This document shows positions 9,113 to 18,449 of a DNA stretch of 64,000 nucleotides, one piece after another. The notes beneath the pieces are model-generated. The model did not search any database. It saw only the letters and a program-made list of their open reading frames with translations, and had not been told where the DNA came from. How positions within the stretch are numbered: the first letter of the stretch is position 1; every line of letters starts with the position of its first letter. Origin of the DNA: Tenacibaculum sp. SG-28. GTDB lineage: Bacteria > Bacteroidota > Bacteroidia > Flavobacteriales > Flavobacteriaceae. A program made the translations under genes and the position numbers. The stretch covers positions 40,201 through 104,200 of the forward strand of contig NZ_MQVY01000006.1 of the NCBI RefSeq assembly GCF_002954385.1, in the 5' to 3' direction.

Positions 9113-9178
9113 TATCAATGATCTTTAGTTATTGTTATTAACAAACAAAATGAATAGCAATACCCAATTCTAGTTTGA

Positions 9179-9880
9179 TTATTTCTCAGTAGTAAGGAAT
9201 TTGTACACTAATCCAGCTAAAGAAGCCCCAATAATAGGAGCGACCCAAAACAACCATAGTTGCCCCATGGCATTTGCTTCTGCAAAAATAGCAACAGCAG
9301 TACTTCTTGCAGGGTTAACCGAGGTATTGGTAACAGGTATGCTTATCAGATGAATCAAGGTTAGCGCGAGTCCAATAGCAATGCCACCGAATCCGGGAGA
9401 AGCATTTTTGTGAGTCGCACCCAAAATGACAATTAAGAACATGAATGTCATTATTACTTCGGTGACAAGTGCTCCTATCAAACCATAGTTTACACCATAA
9501 ACATTTGCGTCATAAAAATTGGTAGCAAAAGCACCAGGAGAGGAACCCACACCAGAAAAATCTGTAGCACTACGAACAATTAGAAATAAAATGGCTGCTC
9601 CAAGAGTCCCTCCCAATACTTGCGCCCCTATGTATGGGGCAACTTCTTTTTTGTCAAACCTTCCTCCAATCCATAAGCCTACAGATACAGCTGGGTTAAA
9701 ATGTCCTCCGGAGATATGTCCTAGAGCATAAGCTCCTGTTAAAACGGTTAAACCAAAGGCAAGCGATACCCCAACAAGTCCTATGCCAATATCAGGTATT
9801 CCTGAGGCTATAACTGCGCTTCCACAACCACCGAGAACTAACCACATAGTTCCAATAAATTCTGCTACTAATTTTTTCAT
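9179..9880 (-). CDS. aqpZ: aquaporin Z (water channel)
   Basis: A 233-residue MIP-family channel with six membrane segments and two half-helices bearing NPA motifs at 62-64 ([11 protein letters not shown]) and 189-191 (TSVNPARS). The selectivity filter positions read Phe42, His177, Thr186 and Arg192, the F/H/T/R set of E. coli AqpZ, which marks a water-selective channel rather than a glycerol facilitator. It passes water across the inner membrane during osmotic change. The gene appears monocistronic, with its own terminator and about 600 bp of gene-free DNA upstream. Confidence 0.95.
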   Translation of the reverse strand: MKKLVAEFIGTMWLVLGGCGSAVIASGIPDIGIGLVGVSLAFGLTVLTGAYALGHISGGHFNPAVSVGLWIGGRFDKKEVAPYIGAQVLGGTLGAAILFLIVRSATDFSGVGSSPGAFATNFYDANVYGVNYGLIGALVTEVIMTFMFLIVILGATHKNASPGFGGIAIGLALTLIHLISIPVTNTSVNPARSTAVAIFAEANAMGQLWLFWVAPIIGASLAGLVYKFLTTEK

Positions 9881-10433
9881 AATTTTCCTTTAAGTTTTTC
9901 TTATAATTAAAATGATTTTATGCTATGTTACCTAATGATTTAGGGTACTATAGTTGGAGGTAAATTACAACATATACTAAAATAAAACAACTTGATTACC
10001 AACTATTAAATTGAATACTGCTCTACAGTATTAGTTTTCTTTTGTCTGAGAAGGGGCAATGGGTATGATATTTGAAAAGAGGTATAAGTTACAAGCATTA
10101 CGAGTTTATAAAAAAGCATTTTGAGTATTGCTTAAAATACAAAAAAAATGTTAAAAATGTGTTGCTTGTATTAGATCCAACATCAAAAAAAGGTAAGTTA
10201 TCATTAAGATATGGACTGTTTTTGAAAGCATTGTATGGAACATAAATCTAAGTAGTTTAAATACATATTATTCTTTAGAGTTTATGAATAAAAAATATAT
10301 AAATAAATAGTAGAATTTGTATAGAGAAAATTGCTTGATTTTTAGGAAGCAGTGAATCCTGTATGTAATAATAAAAATAATAAGAGTTCTCTCATTTTTT
10401 ATATTGTTTTTGCAAATACGATTTGTGTTAAAT
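9881..10433. other. intergenic region upstream of aqpZ with a short orphan frame
   Basis: About 550 bp with no assignable gene. A plus-strand frame at 10072-10245 (TTG start, about 57 residues, KHYEFIKKHFEYCLKYKKN then LVLDPTSKKGKLSL) has a more protein-like composition than its surroundings but lacks an ATG and any family I recognise. It might be the remnant of a gene. The segment next to aqpZ should hold its promoter. Confidence 0.4.
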
Positions 10434-10460
10434 AAAAAAAGGAGCATAAAGCTCCTTTTT
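10434..10460 (-). terminator. terminator of the outer-membrane protein gene
   Basis: An AAAAAGGAGC / GCTCCTTTTT stem with a five-base loop lies about 18 bp beyond the stop codon of the minus-strand gene that ends at 10478. Confidence 0.85.
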
Positions 10461-10477
10461 GTGTTAGTTTCTTATCG

Positions 10478-10957
10478 TTAAAGATTAAACATTACGCCCA
10501 AACCAATATTCGAAAATGTGCCTCCGTCAACACTAACTCCTGAATATGAAAGGTTAAAGGATATTCTTTCATTCAAACCATAAATAAGCATAGGTCTGTA
10601 ATAAAAACCACCGTCGTTGCCGTCTGGAGACAAACCTATAGCATATCCAATATCAGCTCCTAATGTGAATTTATCTGAAATACCGTACCTTCCGGCTGCT
10701 GCAATTGGTAAAAAGGAAGCATTGTCAATTTCGAATCCGGCAATTTCATCACCAAAATAGGTTAAAAAGCCTGCCGCCACACCATATTTAAACGCTGAAT
10801 CGGATTCAAACATATAATTTGCATCTAATCCAAGTGCAAATGTGTAACCATTATCTGCATCACCTACAGGTAAACCAAAAGTTGCGCCCGCACTAAATTG
10901 TGCATTAGCAGTAAAGCCCAAAGCGAGAAAGGAAGCTAATAATAAAAATTTTTTCAT
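10478..10957 (-). CDS. outer-membrane beta-barrel protein, porin-like family
   Basis: A 159-residue protein with a clear signal peptide (residues 1-19, ending TANAQ). The mature part shows alternating hydrophobic strands, glycine-rich turns and a C-terminal strand ending GLGVMFNL, as in small eight-stranded outer-membrane barrels of Bacteroidota. Function within this broad family is not assignable. It is a single-gene unit with a terminator downstream. It is followed upstream by a second barrel-like gene with a different sequence, so the two are neighbours rather than duplicates. Confidence 0.8.
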   Translation of the reverse strand: MKKFLLLASFLALGFTANAQFSAGATFGLPVGDADNGYTFALGLDANYMFESDSAFKYGVAAGFLTYFGDEIAGFEIDNASFLPIAAAGRYGISDKFTLGADIGYAIGLSPDGNDGGFYYRPMLIYGLNERISFNLSYSGVSVDGGTFSNIGLGVMFNL

Positions 10958-11147
10958 AATGTATTTATTTAAATTTATTAACTGCCAAAATATGGAAAAA
11001 AAGTTTTTAATAAAAATTTAATTTTGATAGAGTTAAATCATAATGTCCTATTAGAGAAACAAAATGCATTATTTTTCGAAAAAAATACCGAAATTATTAT
11101 AATATAATTTCACAGATTTCGTCAATTAATTTCCGCTTAGTATTGGT

Positions 11148-11738
11148 CTAAAACTGCCATCCAAAATTCAGGCCAAATTTCCCAGCTAATTCTCGTTCAC
11201 TAGGGCCATCTGCAAAACCAAGATTACGACCTAAACCACCGCTTATGTCGATAAAAAATCCAGAGTTACTTACCCATTTCCAACCGATACCAACACCAAT
11301 AGCTGTTTCAAAGTAATTTTTAGAACTGGCAATTTCATTAGAATAAACATCATAACTAATATCGTCTTCATAGGTATAAAACTTTAAAAAGCCTTCTCCG
11401 TAGAACCCTTTTGCACCGTAATCTTCCTTGGAAAAAAAGTATTGACGATAAAATGGTGAAAACGAAAACTTTTCTAATATTTCCGTCCCATTATTATCAT
11501 CAAAGTTGATGTTTAAATCTGCTCCAATACTACTGTGTTTGTTTAAAACATATTCATACCTAGGGTTAAATGCCGGAAAGGTAAGGGCAGCAATTACATC
11601 CAAACTAAGATTGTGTCTTTTTCTCTCTGAGAATTCGGTAATTCGTTTTTGACTTTCAGTTTCAGTACTTTCTTGCCTGTCTTGTGCATTAACTATAAGG
11701 CTTGTGAAAAGTACCGTGAGCAATAATGTCTTCTTCAT
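11148..11738 (-). CDS. predicted outer-membrane beta-barrel protein
   Basis: A 196-residue protein with an N-terminal signal peptide (residues 1-18, LIVNAQ). The mature part alternates short beta strands with acidic turns and ends in KFGLNFGWQF, the aromatic C-terminal strand expected for barrel insertion. Residues 20-40 are charged and may be a periplasmic or surface segment before the barrel. I do not recognise a specific family. It lies 190 bp upstream of the porin-like gene on the same strand, with no clear terminator between, so weak co-transcription is possible. Confidence 0.7.
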   Translation of the reverse strand: MKKTLLLTVLFTSLIVNAQDRQESTETESQKRITEFSERKRHNLSLDVIAALTFPAFNPRYEYVLNKHSSIGADLNINFDDNNGTEILEKFSFSPFYRQYFFSKEDYGAKGFYGEGFLKFYTYEDDISYDVYSNEIASSKNYFETAIGVGIGWKWVSNSGFFIDISGGLGRNLGFADGPSERELAGKFGLNFGWQF

Positions 11739-12283
11739 AATTGTGATTTTTTTTTAGGTTTTTAGAATTTTTATTTAAAGATTTTAAATATATAAAAAGG
11801 TTGCGTGTTTTTTTTATGTTTTCTAGTTTAGGTATTTGATTTGTGATTTTTTTAAGATTTCATTCGTATTGCAATAATTGTTATGGCTTAAAAAAATTAA
11901 CTTTAGGTGATCTTCACAATAAAGGATATTTTTATTGGTATTTTTGGTGTTTTCAAATTTTAGTACCATTGGTTCTTTTAGTTTATTGAAAAATGCAAAG
12001 GCGAAGAATCTTAGTTATAGCATAGCTATTTTATTCGAGTAATTATTAGGGTCACCTAGGATTTTAGTGTAAGAACTACTGTATGTTAGTGTATGAAAAC
12101 TACTTCTATAAAAAATAAAATGAATCTAGTTTTACAAAATATCCACAATTTTTTAAGCCATAGATAAACGAACTGAAATTGTTTTTTCTTCAATTTAACG
12201 ATCACATAATTTAGGTACTTAATTGGTTGTGGATTTTTTATTGCCTTTTTAAAATGGATTTCAATAAATTAGGTTTTTACTAT
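11739..12283. other. gene-free AT-rich region
   Basis: About 545 bp without a credible reading frame on either strand. It must contain the promoter of the minus-strand outer-membrane gene near its left end. I see no repeat or recognisable RNA. Confidence 0.6.
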
Positions 12284-12312
12284 AAAAAAATGCGCCGTAA
12301 AGCGCATTTTTA
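12284..12312 (-). terminator. terminator after tRNA-Met
   Basis: An AAAAATGCGC / GCGCATTTTT stem with a six-base loop lies about 20 bp past the 3' end of the tRNA on the minus strand. Confidence 0.85.
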
Positions 12313-12329
12313 TTGGTATTTCCACTATG

Positions 12330-12403
12330 TAGCGAGGAGCAGATTTGAACTGCCGACCTCAGGGTTATGAATCCTGCGCTCTAACCAACTGAGCTACCTC
12401 GCC
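12330..12403 (-). tRNA. tRNA-Met (CAU), elongator type
   Basis: A 74-nt cloverleaf: acceptor GGCGAGG pairs with CCTCGCT (one G-U), D-arm GCTC...GAGC, anticodon loop TTCATAA giving CAU, and T-arm GGCAG TTCAAAT CTGCT with the normal TTC. The discriminator base is A and CCA is not encoded. The acceptor and anticodon arms differ from initiator tRNA, which has three G-C pairs in the anticodon stem. The innermost anticodon pair is an A-C mismatch, which is tolerated in this tRNA family. A lysidine-modified Ile tRNA also reads CAU and cannot be excluded by anticodon alone. Confidence 0.9.
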
Positions 12404-12507
12404 TGATTGCGGGTGCAAATATATATGTTTTTTTATTTCAAGGATAAAAAAAATGATTTTTTTTTTAAATAAAAAATATATATCTTGGCGTGCAAATCTG
12501 AAATTAC

Positions 12508-12891
12508 ATGAGTAAAGTAAAATTTGAATTAGAGTTTCCAATCCATGCTTCTCCGAGCATGTTGTACCAATACTTAGCTACACCAGCAGGTTTAGAGGAG
12601 TGGTTTGCGGATAGAGTAAATTCTCGAGGGAAGCTGATAACCTTTGAATGGGATGATTCTGAGGAAGAAGCAAAGATTATTACTAGTAAATCAGATGAAC
12701 GGATAAAGTTTAAGTGGACCGAGAGCGAAGGCGATGAAAGTTATTTTGAATTTCGTATCCAAAAAGATCCGTTAACCAAAGATGTAGTAGTACTGGTTAC
12801 CGATTTTGCCGATGGAGAAGACGAGGTAGAGGAAGCAAAAATGTTGTGGGAAAATCAAATAGATGAACTAAAACACACTATTGGAGCATAG
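12508..12891 (+). CDS. START-like (SRPBCC fold) protein
   Basis: A 127-residue soluble protein of the START-like/Bet v 1 fold: KFELEFPIHASPSMLYQYLATPAGLEEWFAD at the N-terminus is the standard opening of this superfamily, followed by an acidic middle and a long C-terminal helix (MLWENQIDELKHTIG). Such proteins hold hydrophobic ligands in a central cavity. This compact version is conserved in Flavobacteriia, and its ligand is not known. It is transcribed divergently from tRNA-Met and followed by a strong terminator. Confidence 0.85.
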   Translation: MSKVKFELEFPIHASPSMLYQYLATPAGLEEWFADRVNSRGKLITFEWDDSEEEAKIITSKSDERIKFKWTESEGDESYFEFRIQKDPLTKDVVVLVTDFADGEDEVEEAKMLWENQIDELKHTIGA

Positions 12892-12907
12892 TATTTTGTG
12901 AAAAAAT

Positions 12908-12949
12908 AAAACAAAAACACTCGGCTATTTTGTCGAGTGTTTTTGTTTT
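12908..12949. terminator. strong terminator after the START-like gene
   Basis: A 16-bp stem (arms 12908-12923 and 12934-12949, ACACTCG / CGAGTGT at its core) with a ten-base loop and T-rich 3' side. Confidence 0.9.
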
Positions 12950-12976
12950 TATAACTGTGTGAAATTAGTAATTTTG
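12943..12976 (+). promoter_or_regulatory. candidate promoter of the aminotransferase gene
   Basis: TAATTTTG at 12969-12976 matches the TAnnTTTG box; a TTG at 12943-12945 lies 23 bp upstream, slightly further than the usual spacing. The ATG follows 20 bp downstream at 12997. Confidence 0.45.
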
Positions 12977-12996
12977 CAAATGTAAAAAAACAAACA

Positions 12997-13833
12997 ATGG
13001 TAAATTTTAATGGCGTACTTAGTACTGCTGAAATCGTTTCTATCTCCTCTGCAAATAGAGCCTTTAAATACGGAGATGGTGTCTTTGAAACCATCAAAGT
13101 ATCCAACAATAAAATAATCTTTTTAGAAGATCATTATTTTAGATTGATGGCTTCCATGCGCATGCTACGTATGAAAATACCAATGAAATTTACCCTTGAA
13201 TTTTTACAAGAGGAAATCTTAAAAACACTACAATTAGAGCAGCCACAAAATGATATATTCCGAGTTCGAATAACTGTATTTCGAAAAGACGGTGGTTTAT
13301 ATGCACCAACATCTAATGAAGTGGACTATCTCATAGAGGCAAAAAAGGTCAACGTTCAAGAAAAAGAAGTATACAGCATTGATTTGTTTAAAGATTTTTA
13401 TAACTATTCTAGCTTATTATCTACCGTAAAAACAACCAATAGAATGCTAAATGTTTTGGCTTCTGTTTTTGCAGATGACAATGACTTGGATACCTGTATT
13501 TTATTAAACGAAAGAAAGGGAGTTGTTGAGGCTGCTAATGGTAATATCTTTATTATTAAAGGAAATCTGGTGAAAACTCCTGCTTTGTCAGAGGGGTGTA
13601 TAAAAGGAGTTACTAGAAAGAAAATAATCGAAATTCTAGAAAAACACCCTGAATATACTATTGAAGAAACAGCTATATCTCCATTTGAAATTCAAAAAGC
13701 AGATGAGGTATTTATAACTAATGCAATAACAGGGATTCAATCGGTAACGAATTATCGCAAAAAAACATTTCAAAAAACCATTACCAATAAGTTAAAAAGT
13801 AGTTTAAGAGTAAAGAGTATTACAGAAAGCTAA
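12997..13833 (+). CDS. class IV aminotransferase (PabC / IlvE-like)
   Basis: A 278-residue PLP enzyme of fold type IV. The opening NRAFKYGDGVFETI (20-33) is the family hallmark and Lys145 in LLSTVKTTNRM is the predicted Schiff-base lysine. ERKGVVEAANGNIFI and LSEGCIKGVTRKKIIE form the cofactor-binding and phosphate-contact segments. The length and sequence fit 4-amino-4-deoxychorismate lyase (folate synthesis) as well as branched-chain or D-amino-acid aminotransferases; sequence reading alone does not decide. Its stop codon overlaps the end of the convergent yqgE-like gene by 4 bp. Confidence 0.85.
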   Translation: MVNFNGVLSTAEIVSISSANRAFKYGDGVFETIKVSNNKIIFLEDHYFRLMASMRMLRMKIPMKFTLEFLQEEILKTLQLEQPQNDIFRVRITVFRKDGGLYAPTSNEVDYLIEAKKVNVQEKEVYSIDLFKDFYNYSSLLSTVKTTNRMLNVLASVFADDNDLDTCILLNERKGVVEAANGNIFIIKGNLVKTPALSEGCIKGVTRKKIIEILEKHPEYTIEETAISPFEIQKADEVFITNAITGIQSVTNYRKKTFQKTITNKLKSSLRVKSITES

Positions 13834-14402
13834 TTCATTGAAATGTCATCAGGTGCATTGGCCCAAAACCTATATTCACCACCTCTATTGAGTAATTGAT
13901 TTTTCCATAAGGTTTTGTTGTCAATGCTAAATATATTATCATATTGATTTTTCGAAACAAACCATGAATTGGTTTTTACCTCATTGGCTAGTTGTTTAGG
14001 TTCCCATCCCGAATAACCAAGAAAGAATCTTATGTCACTGGCTTTAATGGTTTGGTTGTTTAAATGTTCTTTTAAAAAACTAAAATTACCACCCCAATAA
14101 ATTCCATTGGTTACCTCGATACTATTTGGAAGCAAATCTGGAGTTTTGTGTATAAAATATAAATTGTCTTGTTCTACAGGGCCTCCTTCATAGATTCTAA
14201 AATCACAATCAATATCAGGAATTAAATCTTTTAGCGTATACGATAATGGACGATTCAATATAAATCCCACAGAGCTAGTTTTAGAGTGTTCTGTTAGTAA
14301 AATGATAGACCTATTAAATGTTTTATCATTTAAAATGGACGGCTCCGCAATAAGTAATTTTCCTTTTTCTAGTTCAATAACACTCGCACCCATAAAAAAC
14401 AT
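13830..14402 (-). CDS. YqgE/AlgH family protein
   Basis: A 190-residue cytosolic protein matching the UPF0301 family: GKLLIAEPSILNDKTFNRSI near the N-terminus, GFILNRPL, and YEGGPVEQDNLYFIH in the middle, then RFFLGYSGWEPKQLANEV. AlgH was named for an effect on alginate in Pseudomonas; the molecular activity of the family is unproven. Two ATGs three codons apart could start translation (14402 or 14393). In many Flavobacteriia yqgE neighbours an aminotransferase class IV gene, as here, though in opposite orientation. Confidence 0.9.
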   Translation of the reverse strand: MFFMGASVIELEKGKLLIAEPSILNDKTFNRSIILLTEHSKTSSVGFILNRPLSYTLKDLIPDIDCDFRIYEGGPVEQDNLYFIHKTPDLLPNSIEVTNGIYWGGNFSFLKEHLNNQTIKASDIRFFLGYSGWEPKQLANEVKTNSWFVSKNQYDNIFSIDNKTLWKNQLLNRGGEYRFWANAPDDISMN

Positions 14403-14465
14403 ATTTAGAATACTAATATATAAAAATTTAATAAAAATTTAACATAATTAGCGAAATATATAGAT

Positions 14466-15215
14466 TTATAAGTTGTCAATTGCTTGTATTACTTCGGCTT
14501 TTTTTCGAACAGAAACCGGAATTGTTTGGTTGTTATCTAAAACAATATAGCCGCCATCGGTCTTATGGAATTCTTTAAGACACTGTAAATTAACAAGGTA
14601 GCTTTGGTGTACTCTCAAAAATTGACATGCTTGTAGAATGTCTGTAAAGTACTTTAGCGTTTTAGCTACCAAAATTTTTTCTTTATTAGTCGTGTAAAAT
14701 TCCGTGTAATTATTATCAGATTTACAATACATAATCGTCTCAATATCTATTACGAGTATTTTATTTCCGGTATGTAACGATATTTTTGTAGGTTTTTTAT
14801 TCGGTTGTAGGAAAGAGTTGTGCAAGATGTTTAATTGTTCTGTAGACGGTGGTAAATGCTGTTTAACTTTCCGAATCGCTTGTTCTAATTCTGAAGAACT
14901 GTAGGGTTTTAAAAGGTAGTCTATTGCAGCAAATTTAAAGGCTTTTATTGCAAATTCATCACTGGCAGTCACGAAAATTACTTTTGAACTGATATCCGGA
15001 TGAATTTCAAGTATATCAAATCCAGTTCCATCTCCGAGCATAATATCTAAGAATAAGATATCGGGTTGTTTACTCCTCAGTAGCTTGGAAGCCTCAACTA
15101 CACTAGAAGCAGTTCCGAGTATAGAGATTTCAGGATAGTCTATTTCCAAATCATTCTTTAACATTTCTAGTGCTGTTGGGATATCATCTACAAGTACTGC
15201 TGTTAGTTTTTCCAT
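14466..15215 (-). CDS. LytTR-family response regulator
   Basis: A 249-residue two-component regulator. The receiver domain (1-120) has the acidic pair Asp10-Asp11, the phospho-acceptor Asp57 in DILFLDIML, and the conserved lysine in LLKPYSS near 107. Residues about 145-245 are a LytTR DNA-binding domain (HTGNKILVIDIETIMYCKSD, FLRVHQSYLVNL). LytTR regulators bind direct repeats in promoter regions. Its partner is the histidine kinase directly upstream, one base pair away. No target can be named from the window. Confidence 0.93.
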   Translation of the reverse strand: MEKLTAVLVDDIPTALEMLKNDLEIDYPEISILGTASSVVEASKLLRSKQPDILFLDIMLGDGTGFDILEIHPDISSKVIFVTASDEFAIKAFKFAAIDYLLKPYSSSELEQAIRKVKQHLPPSTEQLNILHNSFLQPNKKPTKISLHTGNKILVIDIETIMYCKSDNNYTEFYTTNKEKILVAKTLKYFTDILQACQFLRVHQSYLVNLQCLKEFHKTDGGYIVLDNNQTIPVSVRKKAEVIQAIDNL

Positions 15216-15216
15216 T

Positions 15217-17271
15217 TTAAAAATCTGTTTTTAATGGTATTTTAAACCAAACCTTGGTTCCTTTTACAATGCCATTTTCGATAATTTCATTTAGATGTAA
15301 AGTTGCGGTGCTACCGAGACTTTCAATACGTGTTTTAGTAACTTCTATTGCTATGGAGTTATGATCGTTGCCTTTCTTTTTTTTCTGGGCGGTAACAATG
15401 CCGATACCATTATCATAAATCTCACAATGTAAATAGTTGTCCTTATCGTAAACATATATGCGAATAGAACCACTAGTTCCATTAATCCCATGTTTAATAC
15501 TATTCTCCACAAACGGTTGTAATAACATTGGCGGGACTATTATTTCTTCACTTGCTATTGATAGATTTGTTTCAATAGTATACTTAAATGGAATTGCACT
15601 TATCTGTTGTTCTAAGATAATATAGTTTTCTAGAGTTTTTAATTCTGTTTGCAATGCAACTTCTTCTTTCCTTGAGCTGTGTAAAATACCTCTTAATAAC
15701 GAAGAAAAAGTTGTAATTGTACTTTCTAAATCCTTTGTTTTTCCCAATTTCCCTTGGGCTTTTATACTGTTTAAAATATTAAATATAAAGTGAGGATTCA
15801 TCTGTAACTGTAGGGCTTTTTGCTCTAAAGTTAGAAGTTTGTTTTTCAGTTTTAATTGCTCTATTTCTTTGCGATTTTTAGTTCGTATATTTTTGGCGTA
15901 CCTCGCTATAACTATTAGGATCACACTAGCTAACAGTAGTATAAATAGCATGCGAACCCACCACCTGTCATACCAAGGCTGCGCTATAACAAAATGGAAT
16001 TGTAACGGCTTGCTATTTTTGGTAAACGAGGTTTTAGATTGCACACTAAAAGTGTAGTCTCCGGGTTTTAAATCTATCAGATTTACCATTTTTTTACTTG
16101 ACCACGGACTGTATTCTTTTCCAAATCCATAGCGATATAGGATTGTTTCGGGGTGATTTATGTCTATAGAATTAAATGAAAATGCCAAGTGGTTTTTGTC
16201 GTATGGTAGTTGTAAAGTGTTTTGGTAGGTATTAATATTGATACTGTCTAAGCTTTCGAATACTACCTCTATATTTTCGAAGCGAACTATAGGTCTTTGG
16301 GGAATAGCTTCATTTTTATTTTCGTATTTTAAGATTCCATTATTTTTAGTCCCAATCCAAATATTTTTTTGCATGTCTTGAAAAACATCTGTAATTGCAT
16401 TTGATATTCTGGTATTGTATTTCGTGATTTTTCGATGAAAGGAAAGATTATTATTTAAAATTTCAATGCCGTTTGTATTTGAAAAAAGCCAAAATCTTTT
16501 ATTAATTTCTCGTATTCCTAATATATTTTTTGTCGTAACAGGAACCGTAAATAATTTTTCGTCTTTATAAATAATCAGTCCGCTGTTTTTACTTGTTGCA
16601 AGAATTTTATTTTTAGTGATTAGAATATCGGTGAAAACCCCATCTTTAATTTTTTTAATGGTACTCGGTTCTTCGATATTGTCTATCTTCCATAGGGCTT
16701 CTTGCGTTGCAATCCAGTAGTGTTTTTCATCGTATTTGATATCGTTTATTTGTGCCAAATCAATTTTGTAATGCAAACGCAATGCGGCAATAAAGCCATC
16801 TTTCATCTTATAGATGCCCTTGTTGGTTCCGAGATAAAAAGTTTCTGCTATTTTAGATATGCAATGTATTCCCTTATCATCAATTTGTTTCAAGTCTTTT
16901 GCACTTTGTAAAATAAAGGAAGTTGGAGTTCCTATCAAAAGACTATCTAAAGTTGGATATATCTCAGATATAAAGGTTGGGTCATGTTTACTGTTGATTG
17001 TATATTCTGTGAAGGTATTGCCGTCAAATCTCGAGATACCCATATTGGAAGCAAACCAAAGGTATCCACTTGGGTCTTGTCGAATTGCAGTAATATAATT
17101 ACTTAAAAGGCCATTTGCTTTGTTATATAATTTGGTCTTTAAAAAGATTTCTTCTTCTTTGCCTTTTGCAATAGTATAGTTGTTTAATGTGTCGCTATTT
17201 TGCCCTAAGCTTTTGAAAACTTGTAAACAAATTAAAAATAATAGAGAAAATAGGACTTTTAAAGAATTCAT
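15217..17271 (-). CDS. LytS-type sensor histidine kinase with beta-propeller sensor
   Basis: A 684-residue membrane kinase. After a signal peptide (about 1-23) come ligand-binding propeller repeats (YLWFASNMGISRFDG, NIWIGTKNNGILKY) and a Y_Y_Y-type domain (about 350-425, PGDYTFSVQS). A single membrane helix lies at about 436-456, then a coiled coil, then the His_kinase domain with LQMNPHFIFNILNSIKAQ, whose histidine at about 493 is the predicted phosphorylation site. The ATP-binding motif PPMLLQPFVENSIKHGI follows. The sensor faces the periplasm; the ligand is unknown. It is one base pair from its LytTR partner, so the pair is certainly co-transcribed. Confidence 0.92.
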   Translation of the reverse strand: MNSLKVLFSLLFLICLQVFKSLGQNSDTLNNYTIAKGKEEEIFLKTKLYNKANGLLSNYITAIRQDPSGYLWFASNMGISRFDGNTFTEYTINSKHDPTFISEIYPTLDSLLIGTPTSFILQSAKDLKQIDDKGIHCISKIAETFYLGTNKGIYKMKDGFIAALRLHYKIDLAQINDIKYDEKHYWIATQEALWKIDNIEEPSTIKKIKDGVFTDILITKNKILATSKNSGLIIYKDEKLFTVPVTTKNILGIREINKRFWLFSNTNGIEILNNNLSFHRKITKYNTRISNAITDVFQDMQKNIWIGTKNNGILKYENKNEAIPQRPIVRFENIEVVFESLDSININTYQNTLQLPYDKNHLAFSFNSIDINHPETILYRYGFGKEYSPWSSKKMVNLIDLKPGDYTFSVQSKTSFTKNSKPLQFHFVIAQPWYDRWWVRMLFILLLASVILIVIARYAKNIRTKNRKEIEQLKLKNKLLTLEQKALQLQMNPHFIFNILNSIKAQGKLGKTKDLESTITTFSSLLRGILHSSRKEEVALQTELKTLENYIILEQQISAIPFKYTIETNLSIASEEIIVPPMLLQPFVENSIKHGINGTSGSIRIYVYDKDNYLHCEIYDNGIGIVTAQKKKKGNDHNSIAIEVTKTRIESLGSTATLHLNEIIENGIVKGTKVWFKIPLKTDF

Positions 17272-17332
17272 AAAACAAACATACTTAAATTATAGCACAC
17301 TTCATTCTACTGTATTGTACTGCAAATTACAA

Positions 17333-17362
17333 AACCGGTAGAGTTTTGTGTTTCTACCGGTC
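17333..17362 (-). terminator. terminator of the lipoprotein operon
   Basis: An ACCGGTAGA / TCTACCGGT stem (arms 17334-17342 and 17353-17361) is followed by TTTTG on the minus strand. It begins six bases after the corrected stop codon of the lipoprotein gene at 17368, which supports the extended C-terminus proposed for that gene. Confidence 0.8.
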
Positions 17363-17367
17363 TATTT

Positions 17368-18446
17368 TTATTGCATTGCATAGAGTCTTTTATTGGAAAC
17401 GTCTGGGGTAATATGTTCTAAATCTCCATAGGGTTTTACTAATGGTTTTAGCACACATAGAACAGTTGTTATGCCTTTAATTGTTACTTTACTATTTTTT
17501 ACCGTATAACTCCATCTAACTTTTCTATTGGTATGTTAAGGGATTTTACTTTTTGTGTCATATCTTCATCATTGATAACCCATTGCATTATTTCTTCAGA
17601 AGAGGTGAAATCTGGTATTTCGTCATCAGAGTTGTGGTAATCTATTTCAAAAACTATTGGGATATTTTGCTGAATAGTGTAGGGTTCGCCGACATATCTC
17701 TCTCTTTCATTGTTTAATGCATCGTACCATTCGAACTCCTCTTCAGGATATTTTTTTGCAATCTCTTTAGAGAGATCTACCTTTCCTGGTGATTTAGCAG
17801 TAGGATAAAAGACATAGTATGGTTTTGCTAAATAATGTGCTGAAAACTCTCCCCCAAAAACATTAAAATACGGAGAGGCTATTATCTCAGCGTTATTTTC
17901 TGTGGTAAATACTCTTTGTAATGCTTGAATTAACTTTGTGTCTTCGGCTAATGCGTTACTGTGGAAAATAATTTTAGAGTTTGCATTAAAATGATTCTCT
18001 AAAACAGGTAATTTTTCATTGTCTAAACATTTTTCTAAAGAAGTACTGTTTACCCTTGTTCCATTAATTCTTGTTTCTAAATCCATTCCTAGCCATGGAC
18101 TGTTATTATTCACAATATGTATCTCTCCGTAGGTCTTATGGTAAGCGTTATTGTTTAACCAAGTAAGCATTTCTTCCAAAGAATACACACCTTGTACAAT
18201 TTTGTAATTTTTATTCGTGAAGTACTCTGTTGCATCCGAATAAAATGTAGTCGCGTCACGATCATGGCCCGTAATAAATACAATAGGTTTGTGTACCTCT
18301 TTTACTATTGGTTTTACTACTTTTTTTACACTATTGTTTGCCTCATGTTTACCTGTGTTTTCTTTCTCGTTTTTACATGAAGTAAAGTTTACTGATAGTA
18401 ATGCCAATCCAATTGCCATTACGAATTGTTTTGTAGGTGTTTTCAT
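17368..18446 (-). CDS. uncharacterised lipoprotein, C-terminus restored across a frameshift
   Basis: The uninterrupted frame gives 315 residues ending ...EKLDGVIR at 17499. One base shift near 17510 continues it as YTVKNSKVTIKGITT...NKRLYAMQ to a stop at 17368, right against a terminator, giving about 359 residues. The N-terminus has a lipoprotein signal with NFTSCKN. Then follow a Lys/Val-rich spacer and a domain with KPIVFITGHDRDATTFYSDA, GEIHIVNNNSPWLG and SKIIFHSNALAED. I do not recognise the family. The GHDRDA and HIVNNNS segments look like alpha/beta-fold loops, but no catalytic set can be named. It starts 3 bp after a small upstream gene, so the two form an operon. Confidence 0.65.
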
Positions 18447-18449
18447 AAT

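Noticed and set aside
8327..9128. Two plus-strand frames in the gap before the aquaporin gene
   Set aside because: Composition (mostly F, Y, L, I, C, S) is that of random translation of AT-rich DNA; no start context, family or conservation signal.
10072..10245. Possible transposase or regulator remnant
   Set aside because: Protein-like composition, but too short, no ATG and no family match; noted as part of the intergenic entry instead of a gene.
12330..12403. Initiator tRNA-fMet or tRNA-Ile2 as identity of the CAU tRNA
   Set aside because: It lacks the three G-C anticodon-stem pairs of initiators, and its acceptor sequence resembles elongator Met tRNAs of Bacteroidota; Ile2 is not fully excluded.
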